Below, one piece after another: positions 1 through 9,100 of a DNA stretch of 19,344 nucleotides (its first letter is position 1; each line of letters begins with the position of its first letter). The stretch is taken from positions 1-19,344 of the forward strand of contig JAEVZP010000245.1 of NCBI GenBank assembly GCA_023392185.1, given 5' to 3'. Below the pieces are notes generated by a model. The model searched no databases, was not told the DNA's origin, and worked only from the letters and a program-made list of their open reading frames with translations. Made by a program: the position numbers and the translations under genes. Source of the DNA: Bacteroidota bacterium (GTDB taxonomy: Bacteria > Bacteroidota > Bacteroidia > Chitinophagales > Chitinophagaceae).

Positions 1-396
1 ATATTCCTTCAAACTCACCACCCGGAAATACCGGGGATCCACGCCCCGCACCGTCACCACACCGGCGTCGCCCTCACCGGCGGCCAGCATCCGGTCTTCA
101 AGCACCGGCGCCATCTCCAGAATGTCTTTGTTGGACCGCAGCAGCTGCCACTGCGCTGCCGACGGCTCAAAGGTTTTGCCCACAGCCGGGCGGATGCGCA
201 GATCGGTATAAAAAGCGGTGTAGAACTGATCGATGACGGCATTAAAACCGTTGAATACCGAAAACAGAATGAGCAGCGCGCCGCAGCCCACTGCGATGGC
301 CACCATGCTGATGCGCGACAGAATGGGCACGGCATTGGCCGAGCCTTTGCCCCGCAGATACCGGCCTGCCATGCGCAGCGCTAAAGAAAGGTTCAT
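1..396 (-). CDS. FtsX/LolE-type ABC transporter permease, N-terminal part (runs off the window)
   Basis: The first 132 residues of a minus-strand gene start at ATG 396 and stay open to the window edge. The N-terminus begins MNLSLALRMAGRYL, then a long hydrophobic helix (about residues 28-49, ISMVAIAVGCGALL...), then FNGFNAVIDQFYTAFYTDLRI and a soluble stretch with VVTVRGVDP. This is the pattern of LolC/LolE/FtsX permeases: one N-terminal membrane helix followed by a large periplasmic MacB-like domain. In characterised relatives these permeases pair with an ATPase and extract lipoproteins from the inner membrane. Only 39 bp separate it from rbfA upstream, so the two are probably co-transcribed; this pair is common in Bacteroidota. 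The remaining membrane helices lie outside the window, so the exact substrate class cannot be fixed. Confidence 0.85.
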   Translation of the reverse strand, partial: MNLSLALRMAGRYLRGKGSANAVPILSRISMVAIAVGCGALLILFSVFNGFNAVIDQFYTAFYTDLRIRPAVGKTFEPSAAQWQLLRSNKDILEMAPVLEDRMLAAGEGDAGVVTVRGVDPRYFRVVSLKEY

Positions 397-435
397 ATGC
401 CAGCGTGGAAGCGACGGGATGGGAGGAAGAAGATG

Positions 436-840
436 TTACACGTCGGCATCTTTGGCATCGGCGGCCGGTGAGTCTTCACGGTCTTCGCGCTCTTTGCGGA
501 TCTTGTCAAAGATTTCTTCCATACGGAAGGCGCGCTCCAGCGAGTCGTCGATGAAAAAAGAAAGTTCCGGCACCCGGCGCAGCTGGTTTTTGACCCGGCG
601 GCCCAGCAGGTTGCGCCACTCGGAGGTGCGGTCGCGGATGCTTTGCAAAAGCTCCTGCGGCTGGCTCACCTTAAAAAGAGAAAGCTGCACCCGTGCTTCC
701 AGGAGGTCGGGCGTAAGGCTGACACCGGAGATCGACACCATACCGCCGCCGGCCATTGTCATGCCTTCCCGCAAAAAAATATCGCTCAGCTCTTCCTGCA
801 CCAGCTGGCCTACCTGCTTTTGTCGTTTGGTTTCTTCCAT
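436..840 (-). CDS. rbfA: Ribosome-binding factor A
   Basis: A 134-residue protein with the full RbfA pattern: an N-terminal helix with RQKQVGQLVQEELSDIF (residues 6-22), a strand-rich KH-type core (ISGVSLTPDLLEARVQLSLF), the RRVKNQLRRVPELSFFIDDS segment around residues 80-99, and an acidic, disordered tail. RbfA binds 30S precursors and assists maturation of the 5' end of 16S rRNA, notably in the cold. Length matches the family. The start is ATG 838-840; AAGAGACG lies just upstream, a weak ribosome-binding-site-like stretch. A permease gene follows after 39 bp on the same strand, and the upstream gene at 1132 is divergent, so rbfA is probably first in its operon. Confidence 0.95.
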   Translation of the reverse strand: MEETKRQKQVGQLVQEELSDIFLREGMTMAGGGMVSISGVSLTPDLLEARVQLSLFKVSQPQELLQSIRDRTSEWRNLLGRRVKNQLRRVPELSFFIDDSLERAFRMEEIFDKIRKEREDREDSPAADAKDADV

Positions 841-913
841 GATCGTCTCTTATGAATCTTAGTTTTGGGATATAAAAAAATGCCGTCCGGCGGCGCGTGG
901 CCCTGGCGGGGCG

Positions 914-921
914 CTAAAGGT
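914..921 (-). promoter_or_regulatory. Possible -7 box of the rbfA promoter
   Basis: On the minus strand this reads TACCTTTA, five of six fixed positions of the Bacteroidota -7 consensus TAnnTTTG. It lies 73 nt upstream of the rbfA start, in the divergent region shared with the omp28 gene. No clear -33 TTTG element is visible, so this is a weak call. Confidence 0.3.
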
Positions 922-985
922 ACGATTCGACGGTGCCTTTGCGGGCAGGCCGCCCGCTTGTACAGAGCCGGTCGGGCGGCTTCCC

Positions 986-1018
986 TTTTTCCGGAAAAAA
1001 GAAGCGTTTTCCGGAAAA
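986..1018. repeat. Pair of TTCCGGAA palindromes in a divergent intergenic region
   Basis: Two perfect palindromes lie close together: TTTTTCCGGAAAAA (986-999) and TTTTCCGGAAAA (1007-1018). They belong to a motif seen 14 times in the window. They sit in the 291-bp gap (841-1131) between the divergent rbfA and omp28 genes. The same gap holds an 8-bp GC-rich inverted repeat (949-956 with 973-980), and I see no small gene in it. A role as an operator, methylation site or structural element is open. Confidence 0.7.
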
Positions 1019-1131
1019 TGGAGGCGAGCCGGTACTGCCCGAAGGTCTTTTTAATGCTGACCGGGCGCAGGACGCCTTTCTGCAGATAACACGCATTTCT
1101 TAACTTCGGCATCTTATTTTACCAAGCTCTG

Positions 1132-2010
1132 ATGAAAGCATCTCCTTTTATTTTTCTTGCCGCCGTTGTTTCGCTGACCTGGACTTCCTGTCAGAAAGAA
1201 ATCGGCCCGGCAATCAACTTCGGTACGCAGGCCGTGGACACGACCTACGAGGCGGCCCCCGAAGCGCCCACGCCACTCCGGGTGCTGGTGGAGGAATTTA
1301 CCGGCGTCACCTGCACCAACTGTCCGGCCGGCCACCGGACGATCAAAAATATGATCGACGCCCATCCGGATCGCATCTCGGCCATCGGCTATCAGCCTTT
1401 TAATATCGGGCAGGCCAACCCCGCTCCGGAAACCCGAAATGATAACCGCACCCAGAAAGGTACCGACGTGGGTAAAAGCTTTGGCGGCGTGCCTGGCTTG
1501 CCTTCTGCCGCCTTTAACCGCGTGCCCGAAAACGGTGAACTCCTACAGCCTCGCCCCAGCTGGGCTGCCATGCTCGACAAGCGTTTGCAGGAAAGTGCTC
1601 CGCTGAATATGACGCTCACCAGCGACTTTGACGAGGACAGCCGCGAGCTGAAAGTGGTGGTGCGCATCGCTTACACCGCCGAGGTGGCAACGAAGCACCG
1701 CCTGACTGTGGCACTGACCGAAAACAATCTTATTGATGCGCAGGAAGAGGCGTTGTCCGCCACCGAGATTGTAACCCATCCCGATTACCTGCATCAGCAT
1801 GTTTTCCGGGATTTCCTCACCGCGCCCACCGGCGAAAGTGTGTTGGATGCTCTGGCGGTAAAGCAGCCGGGCCGGGTGTATGAGCGCCGCTTCTCTTTTA
1901 AGATGGACAGCAAATGGAACGCAGCCAACTGCACGCTCACTGCTTTTGTGCACAATGAAGACGGCAGCCAGAAAAATGTTTTGCAGGTCGTTGATAAAGC
2001 ACTTCCATAA
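1132..2010 (+). CDS. Omp28-family outer membrane lipoprotein with CxxC motif
   Basis: The 292-residue product starts with a lipoprotein signal peptide: hydrophobic FIFLAAVVSL and a lipobox ending in Cys20 (TSC|Q). After a short linker comes VLVEEFTGVTCTNCPAGH (residues 51-68). The CTNC pair (Cys61, Cys64) and the later GVPGLPSAAFNR segment (119-130) resemble the active-site region and cis-proline loop of a thioredoxin-like fold, as in other Omp28 proteins. The C-terminal half is a beta-rich domain ending in TAFVHNEDGSQKNVLQV, also typical. Omp28 is a surface-associated lipoprotein first described in Porphyromonas; its biochemical role is not settled. The stop codon directly abuts the next ATG, so this gene and the glutaminyl cyclase gene are almost certainly one operon. 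Redox activity is inferred only from the CxxC motif. Confidence 0.85.
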   Translation: MKASPFIFLAAVVSLTWTSCQKEIGPAINFGTQAVDTTYEAAPEAPTPLRVLVEEFTGVTCTNCPAGHRTIKNMIDAHPDRISAIGYQPFNIGQANPAPETRNDNRTQKGTDVGKSFGGVPGLPSAAFNRVPENGELLQPRPSWAAMLDKRLQESAPLNMTLTSDFDEDSRELKVVVRIAYTAEVATKHRLTVALTENNLIDAQEEALSATEIVTHPDYLHQHVFRDFLTAPTGESVLDALAVKQPGRVYERRFSFKMDSKWNAANCTLTAFVHNEDGSQKNVLQVVDKALP

Positions 2011-3027
2011 ATGATGTTTCTCCGTAAAAAAGCGGCCCTGCTTTCGGTGCTGGGCCTCAGTGTTTTGTTTTCCTGCAAATCAGGCGATACGGATACCGGA
2101 GCGGGCGATGCGCCGGCTCAGATACCGGCGGCAGGAGTGCCGGCTTCGCTGCTTACGTTCAACGCCGACAGCGCTTATGCTTACATTGAAAAGCAGGTGA
2201 GCTTCGGCCCGCGCGTGCCCGGCACTAAAGGGCAGCGCGACTGTGCGGACTGGATGGAAGGCATGCTGCGCCGGAACTGCGACACGGTGGTGGTTCAATC
2301 GGTCTCGGTAAAAGCAGGCGACGGCAGATCACTTCCCTGCATCAACCTTATCGGCAGCTTTAATCCCTCTGCCCAACGCCGCTACCTGCTGCTGGCTCAC
2401 TGGGACACCCGCCCCTGGGCCGACATGGATACAAAGGATAAAGACAAGCCGATTGACGGGGCCGACGACGGCGGCAGCGGCGTGGGCGTGTTGCTGGAAA
2501 TAGCCCGGCAGCTGCGGCAAACGCCGCTACCGGCCGACCTGGGCGTTGATATCCTGCTGGTGGATGTAGAAGACTACGGCAAAAGCGAATGGGGTGATGA
2601 TTCCTATGGCCTCGGCACCCAATACTGGGCGCACAATCCGCACGTGCCCGGCTACCGCGCCGAGGGCGGCATTCTGCTGGATATGGTGGGCGGCCAGGGC
2701 GCGCGCTTCCCCATGGAGCAAACCTCCCGGATGTATGCCCAGCCGCTGCTGGAGAAGGTTTGGCAAACAGCGAATGCTGCCGGCTTTTCTTCCTATTTCT
2801 CGTATGAACTGAGTGCCGGCGGTGTTACCGACGATCACACGTTTGTAAATGAAATTGCCCGGATCCCGACAATTGATATTATCCATCTGACGCGGGCGAC
2901 GGCAACCGGTTTTCCGGCGCACTGGCACACCCATAAAGACGCCATGCCCATTATCGACCGGGGTCCGCTCGGCGCAGTGGGTAATACCGTGCTGGCTTTT
3001 TTGCGGCAGCTGCAACCGCCGGTATAG
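2011..3027 (+). CDS. M28-family glutaminyl-peptide cyclotransferase (glutaminyl cyclase), lipoprotein
   Basis: A 338-residue protein with a lipoprotein signal peptide (LFSC, Cys22) and a single M28/animal-type glutaminyl cyclase domain (about 48-335). Visible landmarks are AHWDTRPWAD (129-138), IDGADDGGSGVGVLLEIAR (148-166), DVEDYG (185-190), LGTQYWAHNP (201-210), ILLDMVGG (221-228), TDDHTFVN (273-280), IDIIH (288-292) and HWHTHKD (304-310). Likely metal or active-site residues are His130, Asp152, Glu187, Asp224 and His306. The LGTQYWA, TDDHxFVN and IDIIH blocks fit glutaminyl cyclases better than M28 aminopeptidases. Such enzymes convert N-terminal Gln of exported proteins to pyroglutamate in the periplasm. 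Two adjacent ATGs (2011, 2014) begin right after the omp28 stop, suggesting coupled translation. A plain aminopeptidase remains a less likely alternative. Confidence 0.87.
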   Translation: MMFLRKKAALLSVLGLSVLFSCKSGDTDTGAGDAPAQIPAAGVPASLLTFNADSAYAYIEKQVSFGPRVPGTKGQRDCADWMEGMLRRNCDTVVVQSVSVKAGDGRSLPCINLIGSFNPSAQRRYLLLAHWDTRPWADMDTKDKDKPIDGADDGGSGVGVLLEIARQLRQTPLPADLGVDILLVDVEDYGKSEWGDDSYGLGTQYWAHNPHVPGYRAEGGILLDMVGGQGARFPMEQTSRMYAQPLLEKVWQTANAAGFSSYFSYELSAGGVTDDHTFVNEIARIPTIDIIHLTRATATGFPAHWHTHKDAMPIIDRGPLGAVGNTVLAFLRQLQPPV

Positions 3028-3071
3028 GAGGTCTATTTCCCTTCTTTCCAGTCCGGCCGGTTTGAATAAAA

Positions 3072-3081
3072 TTTCCGGAAA
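3072..3081. repeat. TTTCCGGAAA palindrome next to terminator
   Basis: One copy of the window-wide palindrome lies 11 bp before the 26-bp terminator stem. A degenerate TTTCCGGGA follows the other arm at 3148-3156, so the stem is roughly bracketed by the motif. Confidence 0.6.
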
Positions 3082-3091
3082 ACAACGTCTC

Positions 3092-3150
3092 AATTTTCAA
3101 CTGAAAAAGCGCCCTGCCGGCTTAGCAGGGCGCTTTTTCAGTTGAAAATT
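3092..3150. terminator. Bidirectional terminator with a perfect 26-bp stem
   Basis: Positions 3092-3117 and 3125-3150 are exact reverse complements around a 7-nt loop (CGGCTTA). The inner stem is GC-rich (GCGCCCTGC) and the outer part is AT-rich with A and T runs on both flanks, so it can act in both directions. It lies between the convergent glutaminyl cyclase gene (stop 3027) and giant T9SS gene (stop 3174). Confidence 0.92.
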
Positions 3151-3173
3151 TCCGGGAGGGAAAAAGCCTGTGG

Positions 3174-6100
3174 CTAGTCCCGGGTAACGCGCACAGTTTC
3201 TTTATGAACGCCGTCGTGCCACTGCAACAGATAGGTGCCGGCAGGCAGTACACTCAGATCTACCACATCTTCGGCTGCCCGGACGGTATGCTGCCGTATG
3301 AGGCGGCCGGAAAGCTCGCGGATTGCGAGAGTGGCTTCAGCGGCCACAGCACCCCTGCTTCGGATGGTTAGCGTGTTTTGGGTAGGGTTTGGGAAAAGCT
3401 CCAGTGCAAAGCGGTTGTTGTCGTTTACAATCACGGTTGCTACCGGGCTATAGCCAACGCTGCCGTTGATGTCCACGGCTTTGACGCGATAGATATTGCG
3501 CCCCGAAACAGGCGTTTCATCATAGAAAACGTAGTCTGTCTTCCCAATTGCGGGCAGCCTGCCTATGGCAGTAAAGACCTTGTTGCTTTGCTTCTCTACC
3601 TCATAATGAGACACCTGTTCTTCGGCGCCGACCTGCCAGTCAACGCGGTTGCGGCCGCCTGTTGCCCGGGCAGCAATACCCAGGAAAGTAACCGGCAGCG
3701 GTGTGGTACCGGTGCTGATAAAGAAGCCGCTGAAGCCGGTGACCGGGAAGGTGATTTCCCATTGCCCGATGCCGTTGTTGGCGGTCGCATTCCAGACTAC
3801 GGAAGTTGGTTGGACGAGGGTGCGGAGGCCGGGTGTGTAAGAGCCGGGCGCACCGGTGGAAGAGGCGCCGGATTCCTGGGTGATGATTACGTTTCCGGTA
3901 TGTGTGGTAGTGCTGATATCGGCATCCGGTAAGGATGGCAGGGACAGGCCGGCCGCCGCCGCGTTATAAGCCTGAAACTCGGCGTTGGTTGCATAGAGGG
4001 TAAGCGTTGCGGTAGCCGTTGCCGCGTTGCTGTCGGGGGTTATTTGATAATAGCGCTGCACATACGGGCGTGCAAATCCCGCCTCCATTACAGTGGGCAC
4101 GCTGCCAGCTATATACAGATGGGTAGCCAAAGACCCACTTACGGGCTGTGCGCCGCTGGGTGAGATCGTAGCCAGGAGCTGGCAGTTATCGTCCCGCACT
4201 TCCAGCGCCGTTCCTACCGGAATAGCGGTTTGGCTACTGCTGTTGGCGGCCAGTTGCCCAATGCTGTTGGTTACATTCAGGGCAGCCGTTGCTGTGTTTC
4301 CGGCGCAGCCATTTGAAGCAACCGTCACATGGTACTGCATATCGCTGCTCAGCTTCGCATACAGCGGACTTTGGAGGGCATCGCCGGTATAAGGAAGAGT
4401 AGCAGCCGAATCCTGATAAAGGCCTTGCTGGCTGCTCCACTGCAAAGCAGGTGCCAAGGCGTTGCCTATGCTGATATCCAGCCGTGCGGTGCCGCTTCCG
4501 CAAACGGTGTTGATCAGGGATGGGGTCATGGTAACGAGCGGATCCTCTACAAAGACAGTTGTGGTCGTGGTGTCTGCGTTGCAACCGCCTGTTGCAGCTA
4601 CTGTATAGATGACGATGTGCGGGCCGGGTACAGAAGCAACCGGGTCGATGCTACCGGTAGCAGGGTCTATGCTGAGGCCGGGGGTGCCGCTGAAAGTACC
4701 GCCCTGGGTTCCTGAATGGTTTACGTTGACGAGGCCACTGCTTACGCAATATGAAGGGTTGCTATAGCTAATGGCTGCACCCGGCATGGGCATTACGGTT
4801 ACCACAGCCGGGTCGCTGGTAAGGGTTACCGGTCCGCAGGGCGATGTGCCGCTAACGGTTACGGTGTAAGTCCCGGCTACAGCAGCGCTGGCAGTACGCA
4901 CGTTGTAAGTTGCGCTGTCGGCTCCGGCAATAGGTGTGCCGTTCAGATTCCACTGATAACTGGCCGGTCCGGTGGTGGTTACGCTCAGCTGGAAGCTGCT
5001 GCCGGCGCAGACCGTTTGGTCGGTGGGTTGTGTGATAATAATATTTGGATCGATAATCTCAACCGGCACCACATTGCTGTAAGCGTCGCTCCCGGAAGCG
5101 GCGCAGGAAACCTTCGCCCGGTAGTAGGTTGTTGCAGTCAGTGCGGGCGTTGTGTACGTTGTGGCAGTGTTACTGCCCGCGGCAGGGATAAAAGGACCGT
5201 TCGGAGCACTGCTTTGTTCCCATTGATAGGAAATGCCGGGATCGGGCGCTGCATAACCCTCCAACTCCAATACGGCTGTACGTGGACCACAAACAGCAGA
5301 GAGCTGGCTGGTGCGAAGGCTTATACCCAGAACATTGAGTATAGAGGTGCCTCCACCGGCATACGCACAGGTAATACCGGAAATTTCCTTTGCGTGATCA
5401 GTTGCGGGCAGCAACAGGGCATACTCGTATAGACGAGGGTTGGAGCTGTTGCCTTCCAGGGTCCCGCCGGATCCTACCCGGCCTACACCATAGATAGCAA
5501 CGGATGACCCGTTATACCAGTCAGAAACCCCGACTCCCGGGAAGGTGGTAGAGGTGCCGTCCGTAAAGTTGACTGTTGCGTTAAGGGTAGCCGAGCCGGA
5601 ACCGGCTGCCGCCAACACATACACCGTTGTGGCCGGAGTCGGCTGCGTCAGAGTCAGCGGCCCGCTGTTCCGGGAGCCGGTAAGACGAAGCGTGTTATTT
5701 CCGGCAGCGCCGGCCAGCCGGAAAGTCAGCCCGGGAGTACTGGCGCTGTTGAGGATACCGTTGGCCGGGAGGGCATATGTCGGTGCGCTGCTGCCGGCCG
5801 ACTGCCGGTAAGTGGCATCCAAAAGGTAGTAGTTGCTGCCGTCAAAATCGTCGGTAGTGCTGGTAGTGGGCGCACCGGTACCATTGGCAATGACATCGGC
5901 CGTGAAGCCGGTTACCGGCGCGGGCGTATAGGTAAACGCGGTACCCGGAGTAGGTGTGCCGGAGCAAGGCAGAAGCGGCGCCACCACAAATTTATAATCC
6001 TCGTATTCCCCCTGCGCGTTCGTCATCTGACTGCCACAGGGATCGGTCGGGTTCGGCGCGTTGTAGAAGGCCAGGATCCGCATGCGCTTCGGGCCCGGTG

Positions 6101-9100
6101 GGGTGCCTGCTGGTATCGTGAAGCTGCCGGTAAGCGACGGATAATTATAGGTGTTGGCGCTGCCGGTGACCAGCTGCTCAGTGCTCTGGAAAACGCCGTC
6201 TTCGTTCAAATCAATCCAGAGAGCTCCACCAAAACTATTGCCACTAACTGACATATTATATTGCAGAGTCGTCCCGGCATAGGCAGAAGCAGAGTCGGTT
6301 GTAAAGTAATCCGTGTAGCCACGGGTGCTGTTGCCTGAATTTTTTTGAATGTTCGTCAGGCCGCCGCTGGTACTAAAGCTGTTGATGTAGATCGTAGCCC
6401 CGTTCACACCCGAAGGAATGCACGGGCAAGCCACAGCTGGGTTTTGGCTTACGCTCAGGATGTTGGAAAGGGTTGTTTGGCCACTGTTGGCACAAACAAC
6501 CAGCAGCCGGTAGTCGGTAGCTGCTGTCTGTCCGGCAATGGTATAAGGCACCGTGGTCGCGCCGCTGATTGGGGTAAAATTGAAGGAGCCGGCCGGGGCA
6601 CTTTCCCACTGATAGCTAATGCCGCTCGTTCGGGCAGGCAATCCGGCAGCGCTCAGGACGAGTGGCACATTAAAACATGCCGATGACGCAGAAGCCGTGA
6701 CAACAGGCGCGGCGGGCGCACCGGTGCAGAGCGGGAACGGCACTACTGTAAAATTATAATCTTCATATTCTCCATCATAGGAAAGATCACCACAGCTCAC
6801 CGATGCGCCACCCGTGAGATAGCCGGCCACAACCCGCATCCGCTTGGCGCCGGGCTGCGTTCCGGCCGGTATGACAATACTGCCGGTGATAGGCGAAGGT
6901 TCATAACTAAAGCTATTTTCTACCTGTTCGCTGCTTTGGAAAACACCGTCTTCATTAAAATCAATCCAGATGGCGCGCCGATTGCTATAAGCACCGTCTA
7001 CCATGATGCTATACTGAATAGTATCTCCCGGATAGGCCGAGGCAGCCGGCGTTGCATAGAAATCCTGATAACCACTGCTGCTGCCGGCCGAGGTGTTCTG
7101 GATGTTCGTAAGCCCGCCGGTGGTGGTAAAATTACTGATATAATAAACGGTAGCATTGCTGGCACGGGGTGTACAATAACAGGGACTGGTGCCCACGCGA
7201 ACGATGTTGGAAACAGCCGATTGGCCACTGTTGGAACAAAGAATTGTCAGCTGGTAATCCGTAGCAACGGTTTGTCCGGAAACGGTATAGGAAGCCGTGG
7301 CAGCACCGCTGATGGGGGTGAAATTTGGAGAACCGGCCGGGGCACTTTGCCATTGATAGGTGATGCCCGTCCGGAAAAGGTGTGTGCCGGTGGTGTGGAG
7401 CGTGAAAGCAGTTGTAGAGCAGGCTACGGCCACGGAAGCACTTGCCGCAGGCGTCGCCGGCACCCCGCCGCAGGCAGGAACAGTCGCTACCGTAAACTTA
7501 TAATCTTCATACTCGCCGTCGCTGGTGCTGCTGCTGCACGGGTTGGAAGGATTGTTTGGGTAGTGCACCGCCAGAACCCGCATGCGTTTGTCGCCCGGAA
7601 GGGTGCCCGCCGGTATCGTAAAACTGCCCACAAGGGGCGAACTCGCCCGGTTGGTGCTGCCGGCTACCTGCTCGCTGCTCTGGAAAACACCGTCTTCGTT
7701 CAAATCAATCCAGATAGCACGCCCGAAGTCATTGTTGCCAGCGACTGTTATGCTGTAGGACAAGGTAGCGCCCGGATAAGCTGAAGCAGCTGCTGTAGGA
7801 TAAAAATTCTGATAGCCACCGGCAATGCCGGAGCTATTGTTGATATTCGTAAGGCCGCCGCTGGTGCTGAACTGACTGATATAATACTGCGAAGACGAGG
7901 CTACAACCGGAACGCAATGACAGAGATTGCTGCCCACGGAAACGCTGTTGGATACAGCCGACTGGCCGCTTTGCGTGCAGGTCGCAAGGAGCCGGTAGTC
8001 AGTCGCTGCCGCCTGTCCGGCAACGGGATAAGGCACCGTGGTCGCGCCACTGATTGGGGTAAAATTGGAGGAGCCGGCCGGGGCACTTTCCCATTGGTAG
8101 GTGATGCCCGCTATATATTGGGGCGGATTGGAAATGTCTAATGTAAAACCTACACCGGCACATACACTCGTAACAGAGCTGATAGCTTGCGGCGTCGCCG
8201 GCACCCCGGCACAGGCAGGAACAGGCGCTACCGTAAACTTATAATCTTCATACTCGCCGTCGCTGCCGCTGCTGCACGGGTTGGAAGGATTACTCGGACT
8301 GTGCACTGCCAGAACCCGCATGCGTTTGTCGCCCGGGAGGGCGCCCGCCGGTATGGTAAAGCTGCCCACCAGAGGCGAGTTGGCGTAGCTGGTGCTGCCG
8401 GCCACCTGCTCGCTGCTCTGGAAAACACCGTCTTCGTTGAAATCAATCCAGATAGCACGCCCGAAACTATTATTTCCGGAAACGGTTATGCTGTAGTTTA
8501 CCATCATGCCGGGATAGGCGGAGGCAGCGGCTGTAGCATAAAAATCCTGATAGCCATTGGCCTTACCGGAGTTGTTGCTAATATTGGTGAGACCACCGGT
8601 TGTGGTAAACCTGCTGATATAATAGCTGGTTCCGGAAAGGGCGGGTGTGCAGTGACAATTATTGGGCAGTTTCTGACCTACCGACACGGCATTGGAGGTG
8701 GAATTTCCGCCGCTGTTGGTGCAGGTCACCCGCAACCGGTAATCGGTAGCGACCGTTTGTCCGGTGTGCAGGTACGGAACCGTGGTTGCCCCGCTCAGAT
8801 CCGTAAAATTTTGCGAGCCTGCCGGCGCGCTTTGCCACTGAAAAGCGACTCCGGCATAGCCGATCGGCAGGTTGCTTGCATGCAGCGTAATAGCCGTGGG
8901 CGGGCAGGCGCTGCTTACAGAAGCAGTGGGTGGCGATACGGCAGGTGTGCCCGTACAATAAAAGGGCGGCGCTACCACCAATTTGTAATCCTCACATTCT
9001 CCTTCACCCACATCCGTGCAGGGAAGGGCCATAGTGCCCGTACCCGCCCATATCCGCATGCGCTTAGGACCCGGCACCGTACCGGCCGGCACCGTGAAAC

